A stretch of DNA of 64,000 nucleotides from an uncultured Odoribacter sp. (GTDB lineage: Bacteria; Bacteroidota; Bacteroidia; Bacteroidales; Marinifilaceae), in assembly GCA_910588375.1 (NCBI GenBank), contig CAJUQA010000004.1, forward strand, positions 132,079 to 196,078. Direction: 5' to 3'. The notes under the pieces are model-generated. The model ran no database searches. It was not told where the DNA came from and worked only from the letters and a program-made list of their open reading frames with translations. Shown in pieces: positions 35,533-43,452 of this stretch. Position numbers and translations under genes: made by a program. Position 1 is the first letter of the stretch. The number at the start of each line of letters is the position of its first letter.

Positions 35533-36681
35533 ATGAAATCTGTCGGGAAACGTTTGGAGGCGTTGGATGTGCTGCGGGGGTTCGATCTTTTTTGTCTGAT
35601 AATGCTCTGTCCTTTTCTGCATGCTTTTGACCGGACGGGCGAGTACGGATGGCTTCAGCCGCTGATGGGGCAATTTGACCACGTGGCGTGGGAAGGTTTT
35701 GCTTTCTGGGACCTGGTGATGCCCTTGTTCATGTTCATGGCGGGAGTTTCCATTCCTTTTGCCTTTTCCAAATACCTGCGGGAGGGGAAGGGGTATGCGC
35801 CCCTGTATCGGCGGATATTCCGCCGGGTGGTGCTTCTGTGGATACTGGGAATGATAGCTCAGGGGAATCTGCTGGCTTTGAATGTGAATCATCTGAAACT
35901 GTTCAGTAACACTTTGCAGGCCATTGCCGTCGGCTATTTGATGGCTTCTCTCGCTTTTTTACACTTGCAACCTAAAGGACAGATCGGCGTGGCAGCAGGC
36001 TTATTGCTCCTGTATTGGGGGCTCCTTTCGTTTGCCACTGTCCAGAGGCACGGGGCGGGGGATTTCTCTGCAGGCGGCAACCTGGCGGAGTGGATAGACC
36101 GCCTTGTTTTGGGACGATGGCGTGACGGGGCTTATATCGGTGAAACGGGCGTCGTGGTATTTCCGGCATGGTATAATTACACCTGGATAGTAAGCAGCCT
36201 GAACTTCGGCGTGACGGTCATGACCGGTGTGTTTGCCGGAGAGATATTGAAAAAGGGCTGGTCTGACACCCGGAAAATAAAATGGATGTTCTTCATCGGG
36301 GCGGGAATGATACTTGCGGGGTGGTTGTGGGGACAGCAAATGCCGGTCATTAAAAGGATATGGACAAGCTCCATGGTGCTCGTAAGCAGTGGGTATTGCT
36401 TCTGGCTGATGGCGTTTTTTTATTATATCATCGACTACAAAGGATACACCAAAGGATGGACATGGCTGAAAATCATCGGCATGAACTCCATTGCGGCTTA
36501 TCTGCTGAGTAGCGAAGTCGGTATCGTCGATTTCAGTTGTTTGGGGCACTCGCTCCTCTATGGCCTGAAACAATATGTGGGAGAGGGATTTTATTCCCTT
36601 TTGATAGCGTCTTCCAATCTGGCAGTCATCTATCTGATACTCTATTTTCTGTATAAACACCGCTTATTTCTGAAAGTTTGA
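35533..36681 (+). CDS. HGSNAT-like membrane acyltransferase (DUF5009), first paralogue
   Basis: 382 residues from ATG 35533; an in-frame TTG at 35503 would add ten residues. About ten membrane spans. The family start LEALDVLRGFDLF is followed by DHVAWEGFAFWDLVMPLFMF, where His50 aligns with the catalytic His of human heparan-alpha-glucosaminide N-acetyltransferase (HAPWNGLTVADLV). Such proteins are thought to pass an acetyl group across the membrane onto an amino sugar. It stands alone here, 75 bases after the ABM gene. A second paralogue is in the PUL at 50.3 kb, with its His at the same residue number. Confidence 0.82.
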   Translation: MKSVGKRLEALDVLRGFDLFCLIMLCPFLHAFDRTGEYGWLQPLMGQFDHVAWEGFAFWDLVMPLFMFMAGVSIPFAFSKYLREGKGYAPLYRRIFRRVVLLWILGMIAQGNLLALNVNHLKLFSNTLQAIAVGYLMASLAFLHLQPKGQIGVAAGLLLLYWGLLSFATVQRHGAGDFSAGGNLAEWIDRLVLGRWRDGAYIGETGVVVFPAWYNYTWIVSSLNFGVTVMTGVFAGEILKKGWSDTRKIKWMFFIGAGMILAGWLWGQQMPVIKRIWTSSMVLVSSGYCFWLMAFFYYIIDYKGYTKGWTWLKIIGMNSIAAYLLSSEVGIVDFSCLGHSLLYGLKQYVGEGFYSLLIASSNLAVIYLILYFLYKHRLFLKV

Positions 36682-36685
36682 GCGG

Positions 36686-36717
36686 GAGGAAACCGGAATA
36701 AGGTTTCCTCTTTTTTT
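36686..36717 (+). terminator. terminator after the DUF5009 gene
   Basis: GAGGAAACC and GGTTTCCTC form a 9-bp stem with loop GGAATAA, followed by TTTTTTT. It begins a few bases after the stop codon. Confidence 0.9.
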
Positions 36718-36734
36718 GCCCTGTTCCTGGAGGA

Positions 36735-36890
36735 ATACAGGGGATACCCTGTACTTTCCTTAACTTATATTTTGATTTTTTTCGGAGCTTATTTGGAGTA
36801 TATTCGGCGGTGGACGAATTTATTCAGAGTATGTTCCGAAATTACTCCGAATTTGCTCCGAATTTAATACAGGGAAACCCCTGACAATCA
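36735..36890. repeat. unexplained cluster of short direct and inverted repeats
   Basis: Near both ends lie related palindromes: TACAGGG-GATA-CCCTGTA on the left and CAGGG-AAAC-CCCTG on the right, each preceded by AATACAGGG. Between them ACTCCGAATTT and GCTCCGAATTT stand in tandem, with an opposite-strand relative GGAGTATATTCGG. No open frame or transposase is present. It may be the relic of a small non-coding mobile element. The rest of the 36682-36987 gap holds only the two terminators. Confidence 0.45.
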
Positions 36891-36903
36891 GCAAGGAAGA
36901 TAT

Positions 36904-36959
36904 TAAAAAAATTATCCCTTAGAATAGACAGAAAAATATCTGCCATTCTAAGGGATAAT
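36904..36959 (-). terminator. terminator of the beta-galactosidase gene
   Basis: ATTATCCCTTAGAAT (36911-36925) and ATTCTAAGGGATAAT (36945-36959) pair perfectly over 15 bp, with an inner CAGA/TCTG stem. On the minus strand a TTTTTTT run follows. Confidence 0.92.
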
Positions 36960-36987
36960 CTATTGATTCCCAGGTGGAAACGGGATG

Positions 36988-39900
36988 CTATTCGTAAGTC
37001 AGCACGGCTTTGCTTGCGGCTTCGTTATTGCTTTTTACCGGCACGAGGGTAAAGCCCCAGGTGTAGTTCTGATTGGCCGGTATGGAATAGGCCGGTTCCG
37101 GTCTGGAACCCCAGCTGTCATAACCGGCTACACCCTGTTGTTTCATATCGACGCATACTTCCACAAAGTTGCGGGGAGCGATGTCGTTGACGTGGTGCAT
37201 TCTTCTGAGACGGTTTTTCGCTTTTTCGGGGTTGCGTTCCGCAATTTCTTTCTCGGTGAAATTATTCCATTGATAATCGTGTTTAACGGCTTCTTCGGAA
37301 TCGAAATCCTCGATGGAGTTACGCAATGCGTTGAATCCCATGGTCTGGTCTGCTTTGATTAACAGGCCTTTCCCGTTTTTGCCTGTCAGGGCCACCCAGC
37401 GGGTGTCCGTGTGGTGTCCGTTCTCTTGCGGACGCACGTACGGATAGTAAAGTTTTTCTGCCGTGGTTGAATACAATCCTACCAACGTGCCTGCCTGGCG
37501 GTCGAGGTAGTTTTCTTCCGGTCCCCGTCCGAAATACTGCACTTGTTGCATATCGGCCGGTAAGCGGAAGCGTACGCCGATGCGCGGCACTTCGAGTTTG
37601 GCGGCAGCTTCACGGGCTGCCTGGGATTTCGGGCTGAAGGTGGCCAGTTTGGTCTCTTCGGAAATTTCGCCCGGAGTTGCTTCCATGGATACCGATGTGA
37701 AACGGGCATCTACATTCACGACTCCTGTGGGGTAGATTTTGTAAGTTACCATATACAGGTTGCCGGCAGCCAACAGGTAATTGGCATGAATGACTGCCGT
37801 GTTTCCTTCTTTTGCAATGCTGGCTTCCACGACGTTGAAGTCTTTACTGGATTCTTTCCATACTTGTAGGCGGGAAGGTGCGCCGTTACCGTAGTCATTG
37901 TCGTTCGGTGCACGCCAGAAATTGGGCTGGAGACCGAAGCCGTCCTGGAAATATTCCGTTCCGTCCACTTTGTAGGAAGTAACGATGCCGGTCTTTTTAT
38001 CGAAGACAAACGATACTTTCGAAGAGGAGGCTGTCAGCTGGCCGTTGGCATCGCTGATTTTCAGCTGGGGAGCACCGGTAGCCGTGTATTTTTTCACCGG
38101 AGCCTCTATCGGCAGTTTGAACTGGTCGTGTGCGATGAGGTAGTTGGCCGGAACCAAAGGCTCGGCGGTTTTGGTATATACTTCAAAGTCGACAAAATAT
38201 TCCGTGCCTGCCTTGGGCTGGAGTGCCGCCGTCGGAATCGTCACGATTTCGGAGGCCTGCGGAGCCAGATTGAGGTTCAGCACTTTTTCGCTGATTTTTT
38301 TGTTATTGGCTTTGACGATGTATTTCACCAAATATTTCGACAGGTTTGTGAAATAGAAGCGGTTGGTGATTTTGATTTTGCCTTCCGCCAGGTTTTCAGC
38401 TTCGAACCCGACATTTTGGTGGGCGTATTTCACTTCCGCCATGGCCGGATGCGGGTTGCGGTCGGGGTTGATGATACCGTTGCAGAGGAAGTTTCCGTCG
38501 CTGGGAGCGTTTACGCCGAAGTCGCCGCCGTATGCCCAGTAACCGCCGTCTTTATTGACCCATAAGCCTTGGTCAACCCAGTCCCAGATGTAACCGCCCT
38601 GGAGGTTCGGGTATTTGTAGATGGCTTTCCACTGGTCCCAGAGATTACCCGATGAGTTACCCATCGCGTGTGAATATTCGGAGGGAACCACCGGACGGTC
38701 GCTGCCTTTGCGGCCTATTTCTTCCAGCCATGCTGCATCCGGATATTGGGGTACATACATGTCGGAGTTCCATTCCCATTGCGCACGCTCGTAACATACC
38801 GGACGATTCATGCGACCGTTTTCCCGGTTTTTAATCCAGAGGTATGTCTGATAGAAGTTGTATCCGTTTCCGGCTTCATTTCCCAAGGACCATACGGTTA
38901 CGGACGGGTGGTTTTTGTTTCTTTCATACATATTTATTGTGCGGTCCATGTGGGGTTTCAGCCATTCCGGGTTGTTTCCCAGCGTACCGCCTTTGCGCAG
39001 GTTGTAATACATTCCGTGCGATTCGATGTTGGCTTCGTCATATACATAAATACCGTATTGGTCGCACAGTTCGTAGAAACGGCGGCTTTGCGGATAGTGG
39101 CACAGACGCACGGAATTGATATTGTGGCGTTTCATCAGTTCGAAGTCTTTGCGCATCAGTTCTTCCGGTACATAGTGTCCGGTCAGCGGATTGTGTTCGT
39201 GGATGTTCACGCCTTTGAGTTTCAACGGCTGGCCGTTGACCAGTAAAACGGTGTAAGGACGGCCTTGTATGTCTTTCTCGTCAATTTGCTTGATTTCGAT
39301 ACGGCGGAAACCTACGCGTGCCGGTATAACTTCGACCGTTTTCCCGTCTTTTTCAATTGTCATTACCAAACGGTAGAGATTGGGGGCTTCGGAAGTCCAG
39401 GTCTCCGCGTTTTGAAGGGTGTAATCGAAATCGACGGTCGCTACGCTTTCCGGAGCAAGGGTCAGTTCTTTGCCGGCAGTGGCCACCGTTTTGTTTTTGC
39501 TGTCGAGCAGGCTGTAACGGACGGTCACTCTTTCCGCTTTATCCGACGTGTTTTTTACATCCATACCCAGTTGGAAAATGCCGTTTTTGTAGGTGTCGTC
39601 CAGTGTGGAAAGGACGCGGTAGTCTTTCAGGGCCGTTTTGGGTTGCGACCACAGATATACGTCGCGTTCGATACCGCTGATGCGCCAGAAGTCCTGGCAT
39701 TCCAGATAGGAACCGGTGCTCCATCTGAAAATCTTTAGGGTCAGCACGTTTTTACCCGGTTTTACATACGGGTTGATGCGGAATTCGGCGGTATTTTTGG
39801 AATCTTCGCTGTATCCCACTTCTTGGCCGTTGATATAGACGTATACGCCCGATTTGGCTCCGTCGATATTCAGATAAATATCCCTGTCCATCCAGGATGC

Positions 39901-40338
39901 GGGAATCTCGATGTCCCTGCGGTATACGCCGACGGGATTGGCTTCCGGAAGGGCGGGAGGTTGCGGGTTGCGGGGTTTGAATTCGTAGCCGTGGTTGGTG
40001 TAGATGGCCACTCCGTATCCCTGGGGTTCCCAGTTGCCCGGCACTTGTATGTCGTTCCAGTCGGCCGTGGAGCGTGAAGGGTCGGTGATGTCGGCGGGCA
40101 GGTTTTTATACCCGTCCACGAAATAGAATTTCCAGGTCCCGTTCAATAGGGTGTAAAAGGGGCTGTTTTCATATCTGAAACTCAGCGCCTGGTCGACGTT
40201 GTCGTAGGTCATAAAGGAGGAGCGCGGATATTCTTTGTTCACCGCCACTACCTGCACATCCTGCCAGTAAGGCTTGTTTTGCGCCATCGTTTGCAGAACG
40301 CACAATCCGCAAAACAGAAATAGAAGGAGTTTTTTCAT
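36988..40338 (-). CDS. lacZ: beta-galactosidase, GH2, secreted
   Basis: 1116 residues with a signal peptide (about 1-19, ending TMAQ). GH2 sugar-binding domain (about 40-220), Ig-like domain (about 225-340), barrel (about 345-640), DUF4981 (about 655-745) and a beta-galactosidase small-chain domain (about 770-1095). The acid/base is Glu488 in SLGNEAGN and the nucleophile Glu554 in PSEYSHAMGN. It hydrolyses terminal beta-galactosides in the periplasm, for example lactose, milk or mucin glycans. It has its own promoter and terminator and is not part of a PUL in the window. It is divergent from the TtcA-like gene. Confidence 0.95.
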   Translation of the reverse strand: MKKLLLFLFCGLCVLQTMAQNKPYWQDVQVVAVNKEYPRSSFMTYDNVDQALSFRYENSPFYTLLNGTWKFYFVDGYKNLPADITDPSRSTADWNDIQVPGNWEPQGYGVAIYTNHGYEFKPRNPQPPALPEANPVGVYRRDIEIPASWMDRDIYLNIDGAKSGVYVYINGQEVGYSEDSKNTAEFRINPYVKPGKNVLTLKIFRWSTGSYLECQDFWRISGIERDVYLWSQPKTALKDYRVLSTLDDTYKNGIFQLGMDVKNTSDKAERVTVRYSLLDSKNKTVATAGKELTLAPESVATVDFDYTLQNAETWTSEAPNLYRLVMTIEKDGKTVEVIPARVGFRRIEIKQIDEKDIQGRPYTVLLVNGQPLKLKGVNIHEHNPLTGHYVPEELMRKDFELMKRHNINSVRLCHYPQSRRFYELCDQYGIYVYDEANIESHGMYYNLRKGGTLGNNPEWLKPHMDRTINMYERNKNHPSVTVWSLGNEAGNGYNFYQTYLWIKNRENGRMNRPVCYERAQWEWNSDMYVPQYPDAAWLEEIGRKGSDRPVVPSEYSHAMGNSSGNLWDQWKAIYKYPNLQGGYIWDWVDQGLWVNKDGGYWAYGGDFGVNAPSDGNFLCNGIINPDRNPHPAMAEVKYAHQNVGFEAENLAEGKIKITNRFYFTNLSKYLVKYIVKANNKKISEKVLNLNLAPQASEIVTIPTAALQPKAGTEYFVDFEVYTKTAEPLVPANYLIAHDQFKLPIEAPVKKYTATGAPQLKISDANGQLTASSSKVSFVFDKKTGIVTSYKVDGTEYFQDGFGLQPNFWRAPNDNDYGNGAPSRLQVWKESSKDFNVVEASIAKEGNTAVIHANYLLAAGNLYMVTYKIYPTGVVNVDARFTSVSMEATPGEISEETKLATFSPKSQAAREAAAKLEVPRIGVRFRLPADMQQVQYFGRGPEENYLDRQAGTLVGLYSTTAEKLYYPYVRPQENGHHTDTRWVALTGKNGKGLLIKADQTMGFNALRNSIEDFDSEEAVKHDYQWNNFTEKEIAERNPEKAKNRLRRMHHVNDIAPRNFVEVCVDMKQQGVAGYDSWGSRPEPAYSIPANQNYTWGFTLVPVKSNNEAASKAVLTYE

Positions 40339-40381
40339 GAAATAGGATTTTATTTGGTTAAAAATATTACGTAAGATGTGC

Positions 40382-40389
40382 CAAAGATA
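40382..40389 (-). promoter_or_regulatory. -7 box of the beta-galactosidase promoter
   Basis: On the minus strand TATCTTTG, 43 bases before the start codon. The -33 region shows TTTC-like sequence and is imperfect. It is back to back with the TtcA-like promoter, so control may be shared. Confidence 0.6.
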
Positions 40390-40398
40390 ATGAAATTT

Positions 40399-40429
40399 TT
40401 AAGAAAGGCTCCCCTTTTTATTACCTTTG
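40399..40429 (+). promoter_or_regulatory. promoter of the TtcA-like gene
   Basis: TACCTTTG at 40422-40429 fits TAnnTTTG, with TTAA-like sequence 19 bases upstream. The start ATG at 40442 is only 12 bases later, so the message is nearly leaderless, or translation begins at ATG 40454. Confidence 0.55.
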
Positions 40430-40441
40430 TGCCACACTAAA

Positions 40442-41185
40442 ATGAAAGAAATCATGGCTGATAAGGAGCAGAAATTGTTCATGCGTGAGTTTTTCCGGAA
40501 GGCGGGGAAAGCGATTTACGATTACGGTCTGATAGAAAGCGGCGATAAGATTTTGGTGGGCGTGTCGGGAGGGAAGGATTCGCTGGCATTGTTGGAAGTG
40601 CTGGCGTTGCGTGCCCGGGATAAGAAGCATGATTATAAGGTGGTGGCGGCCCATATTGCCGTGGAGAATGTGGCGTATGAGGTGGATGAGGCTTATGTAC
40701 GGCAGTTCTGCAGGCAGTTGGGGGTGGAGTTCGTGCACCGCACGATAGATGCAGGGGTGCGGGATGGTTCCGGCAAGCCGGCCTGTTTCGTGTGCTCCTG
40801 GAACCGGCGGAAAACCCTGTTTGAGATTGCCAAAGAGCAGGGATGCAATAAGCTTGCCCTGGGGCACCATCGCGATGATGCGGTTGAAAGTCTGCTGATG
40901 AGCATGATGTTCAACGGTACGGTGGCGAGCATGCCGCCCCGGCTGGCGATGTTCGGAGGAGCGTTTACTTTGATTCGGCCGTTTATTTACTTAAGCAATG
41001 AGGATACCGCGCGTTATGCCGCTTACCGGGGATTTCGTCAACAGAAGAAGCAATGCCCGTATGAGCGGGCCACCAACCGGGATGCCGTGGCCCGGATTAT
41101 CCGGGAAATGGAGGCGCTTTCTCCGCACGTGAGGAGCAATCTGTTTGCGGCTATGAAAAATATACAGGAGGAGTATTTGCCCTGA
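40442..41185 (+). CDS. PP-loop ATPase, tRNA 2-thiocytidine synthetase TtcA family
   Basis: 247 residues from ATG 40442; ATG 40454 is also possible. The PP-loop VGVSGGKDSLALL (about 40-52) binds ATP. Cys-x-x-Cys in CFVCSWNRRKTLFEIA (about 119-134) and a third Cys in QCPYERATN fit TtcA-type iron-sulfur binding, and LALGHHRDDAVE is the conserved second loop. It probably thiolates C32 of some tRNAs. It is divergent from lacZ. Confidence 0.87.
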   Translation: MKEIMADKEQKLFMREFFRKAGKAIYDYGLIESGDKILVGVSGGKDSLALLEVLALRARDKKHDYKVVAAHIAVENVAYEVDEAYVRQFCRQLGVEFVHRTIDAGVRDGSGKPACFVCSWNRRKTLFEIAKEQGCNKLALGHHRDDAVESLLMSMMFNGTVASMPPRLAMFGGAFTLIRPFIYLSNEDTARYAAYRGFRQQKKQCPYERATNRDAVARIIREMEALSPHVRSNLFAAMKNIQEEYLP

Positions 41186-41239
41186 CCCTGTGCGGGAAGG
41201 TGATTTTTTACAACGTTTGAATAATTTCCCCGGAAAAGT

Positions 41240-41270
41240 TTTTTATTTCGGGAAAAGGTTTTACCTTTGT
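41240..41270 (+). promoter_or_regulatory. promoter of greA
   Basis: TACCTTTG (41263-41270) fits TAnnTTTG, with TTTT 19 bases upstream. It gives a leader of about 110 bases before the greA start. Confidence 0.65.
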
Positions 41271-41314
41271 CCCCGGAGGTGAGGATTCCGATAATATAAA
41301 ATGGAATTCTTTTT

Positions 41315-41358
41315 AAATAAAAGGCACTTATTGGAGGATAAGTGTCGTTTATTTTTTT
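41315..41358 (+). promoter_or_regulatory. terminator-like hairpin inside the greA leader
   Basis: AAATAAA (41315-41321) pairs with TTTATTT (41348-41354) and CACTTAT (41325-41331) with ATAAGTG (41338-41344) around the loop TGGAGG. TTTT follows. It stands 30 bases before ATG 41388, so it may act as an attenuator of the anti-pausing factor itself. Confidence 0.5.
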
Positions 41359-41387
41359 ATGTATTAACTGAGCTTAAATTATATGTT

Positions 41388-41864
41388 ATGAGTGGAAAAG
41401 TATCCTATGTGACCAAAGAGGGTCTGAAAAAATTACAGGAGGAACTGGAGAGATTACAGAATGTGGAAAGGCCTAAAATTTCCAAGGCTATCGGGGAAGC
41501 GATAGAGAAAGGGGATATTTCCGAGAATGCGGAATACGATGCGGCGAAAGATGCACAGGGATTGCTTGAAGCAAAAATCGCCCAGTTGCAGGACACTATT
41601 GCCAGTTGCCGGGTGATTGACGAGTCCCAGCTGGATACGTCAAAAGTGCAGATGCTGAATAAGGTGACGATCCGCAATACGAAAAACGGGGCGACGATGA
41701 CGTATACGCTGGTATCCGAAACGGAAGCCGATTTCAAGGCCGGTAAATTGTCCATTCATACACCGATAGCACAGGCATTGGTGGGGAAAAAGTTGGGCGA
41801 TATCGTCAAGGTGAAAGTGCCTGCGGGAGAGATGGAGTTTGAAATTATGGATATCAGTTTGTAA
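41388..41864 (+). CDS. greA: transcription elongation factor GreA
   Basis: 158 residues from ATG 41388, giving MSGKVSYVTKEGLKKLQEEL. A longer in-frame start at 41301 would cover the leader hairpin and is rejected. N-terminal coiled coil (about 10-75) with the acidic tip GDISENAEYDAAKD, and a C-terminal FKBP-like domain (about 82-158; SIHTPIAQALVGKKLGD). GreA enters the secondary channel of RNA polymerase and stimulates cleavage of backtracked RNA. The HIT gene follows after 11 bases. Confidence 0.96.
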   Translation: MSGKVSYVTKEGLKKLQEELERLQNVERPKISKAIGEAIEKGDISENAEYDAAKDAQGLLEAKIAQLQDTIASCRVIDESQLDTSKVQMLNKVTIRNTKNGATMTYTLVSETEADFKAGKLSIHTPIAQALVGKKLGDIVKVKVPAGEMEFEIMDISL

Positions 41865-41875
41865 TTTGAAGGATT

Positions 41876-42268
41876 ATGGCTTCTGTTTTTTCCAAGATTA
41901 TCCGGGGTGAAATCCCCTCCTATAAGGTGGCGGAAACGGATAAATATTATGCCTTTCTGGATATTGCCCCCTTGCAGAAAGGACACACGCTGGTCGTGCC
42001 GAAACGGGAGGAAGACTACCTTTTTGATTTGAGCGACGAAGAACTGGCGGGATTGATGGTGTTTGCGAAAAAGGTGGCGGAAGCTATCCGGAAAACCATT
42101 CCCTGTGAAAAAGTGGGAGTGGCGGTTATCGGGCTGGATGTGCCGCATGCCCATGTGCACCTGGTACCGTTGAACGGAGGCAATGACCTGAATTTTTCCA
42201 ATCCGAAAAAGGAGTTTTCGAAGGAGGAGATGCAGGATTGTGCCGCGAAAATAGCCGCTAATATGTAA
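41876..42268 (+). CDS. HIT family protein
   Basis: 130 residues with the catalytic histidine triad HAHVHLVP (about 92-99) and the N-terminal pattern FSKIIRGEIPSYKVAE. HIT proteins hydrolyse nucleoside phosphoramidates or dinucleotides. It is 11 bases after greA and closed by a terminator, so the two form an operon, a pairing common in Bacteroidales. Confidence 0.93.
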   Translation: MASVFSKIIRGEIPSYKVAETDKYYAFLDIAPLQKGHTLVVPKREEDYLFDLSDEELAGLMVFAKKVAEAIRKTIPCEKVGVAVIGLDVPHAHVHLVPLNGGNDLNFSNPKKEFSKEEMQDCAAKIAANM

Positions 42269-42296
42269 GATACACCGAAGCGGCATAAGAATAGGG

Positions 42297-42328
42297 AATG
42301 AGGTTCGGGAACGAATCTCATTTTTTTT
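42297..42328 (+). terminator. terminator of greA-HIT
   Basis: AATGAG plus TTCG pair with CGAA plus CTCATT around the loop GGAA (one internal mismatch pair), followed by eight T. Confidence 0.9.
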
Positions 42329-42373
42329 CACCGAAAATATACTATTTTTACCGGAACATAAATCGGATTTGGA

Positions 42374-43039
42374 ATGAACAAGCGGGAAATGAAGAAGTAT
42401 AGGAATTTGGTCTGGGACTGGAACGGCACGTTGTTGAATGACATCGCGGCAGGAGTGGATGCGTTGAACGATATGCTGAAAAGGAGAGGTCTGCCTATGC
42501 TCTCGGTGGAGGGATACAAGGATATGTTCGGTTTTCCGGTGGTCGATTTCTACCGGAAAGTGGGATTTGATTTGGAAAAGGAGGGGTTGCATGAGCTTTC
42601 GGTTGATTTCGTGAAAACGTATGACCGTTATGCCGGCAATCTCACTCTGAATCCGTCCGTACCGGAAGTGCTGCACGGAATACAGCAGACCGGACGGAAG
42701 CAATATATTTTGTCGGCGTTGCGGGAAGACCTGCTCAAACAAATGGTGGCTGATTTCCATATCGGCGGTTACTTTGAACAGGTCTGCGGGTCGGATAATA
42801 TTTATGCTGCCGGGAAGATTGAACGGGGGAAAAGAATGGTGGAAACTTATGACTTGCGTCCGGAGGAGACCCTTATGGTCGGCGATACGCTCCATGATGC
42901 GGAAGTGGCACAGGCTTTGGGGTTTGCTTGCGTTTTGTATGCCGGCGGCCATAACAGTGTGTGGCGGCTTCGCGAAAAGGCACCGGTCATTACCGGGATG
43001 GAAGATTTGTTGGAGTGTGGTGAACTCGTTATGAAATAG
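42374..43039 (+). CDS. HAD family hydrolase
   Basis: 221 residues. The nucleophile motif reads VWDWNGTLLND, with Trp-Asn in place of the common Leu-Asp but both catalytic Asp/Asn-type positions kept. A later motif IV is LMVGDTLHDAEVA (about 174-186). The fold and cap resemble Gph-type phosphatases. The substrate is unknown. ATG 42374 is used, with 42389 a close alternative. A weak -7 box TATTTTTA lies 24 bases upstream. It is the last gene before the inverted-repeat switch. Confidence 0.82.
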   Translation: MNKREMKKYRNLVWDWNGTLLNDIAAGVDALNDMLKRRGLPMLSVEGYKDMFGFPVVDFYRKVGFDLEKEGLHELSVDFVKTYDRYAGNLTLNPSVPEVLHGIQQTGRKQYILSALREDLLKQMVADFHIGGYFEQVCGSDNIYAAGKIERGKRMVETYDLRPEETLMVGDTLHDAEVAQALGFACVLYAGGHNSVWRLREKAPVITGMEDLLECGELVMK

Positions 43040-43122
43040 GTAAATTTGTTTGTATTCAGTAGGGGAATTAAGGCATACTATTTAGATGTAATCCTATGAA
43101 TTTCAATGCGTTTTAATCTTTA

Positions 43123-43142
43123 AAAAACGTCCGTTTTTTTGG
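43123..43142 (+). repeat. left inverted repeat of a putative DNA-inversion switch
   Basis: AAAAACGTCCGTTTTTTTGG, a perfect 20-bp inverted copy of 43306-43325. The core AAACGTCCGT matches the B. fragilis Mpi site consensus ARACGTWCGT at 9 of 10 positions. Confidence 0.88.
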
Positions 43143-43305
43143 TGAAAATGCAGACAGAAAAATAAGGGGAAGTTTGATAGAAGATATAAAATAAATATAT
43201 GGATGTTATTTGATTGTAAATCAGATTGTTTTGAAACATTCCCAATAAAGGATTTGATATAAAGAAAAGAAAAAAAATCAGCGTATTTTTTCCCAAAAAA
43301 AGCGC
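43143..43305. promoter_or_regulatory. putative invertible segment in front of the ECF sigma gene
   Basis: 163 bp, very A/T-rich, with no gene, bounded by perfect inverted repeats. In the present orientation I find no good TTTG-N19-TAnnTTTG promoter facing the sigma gene. The best -7-like box, TATATTTA, lies on the minus strand (43192-43199) and points away, so the segment may be in the OFF state. Its -33 box is poor, so this reading is tentative. The flanks 43040-43122 and 43326-43452 show no gene. Confidence 0.6.
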
Positions 43306-43325
43306 CCAAAAAAACGGACGTTTTT
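43306..43325 (-). repeat. right inverted repeat of a putative DNA-inversion switch
   Basis: CCAAAAAAACGGACGTTTTT, exact reverse complement of 43123-43142. It ends 127 bases before the sigma factor start codon. Confidence 0.88.
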
Positions 43326-43452
43326 ATGGTGACTCTAAACTATCAGATTAACAGAGATTTAAGTGGTGTATTTCATAGGAAAATACAGGTGAACATTTGT
43401 AGGTGGCAGAAACGTATAAGGATTTGATTGTCAGAAATATTTCGCTTGGGTG

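Noticed and set aside
36735..36890. possible CRISPR array
   Set aside because: The repeats are about 10-12 bases, irregular in spacing and mixed in direction; no cas gene is in the window.
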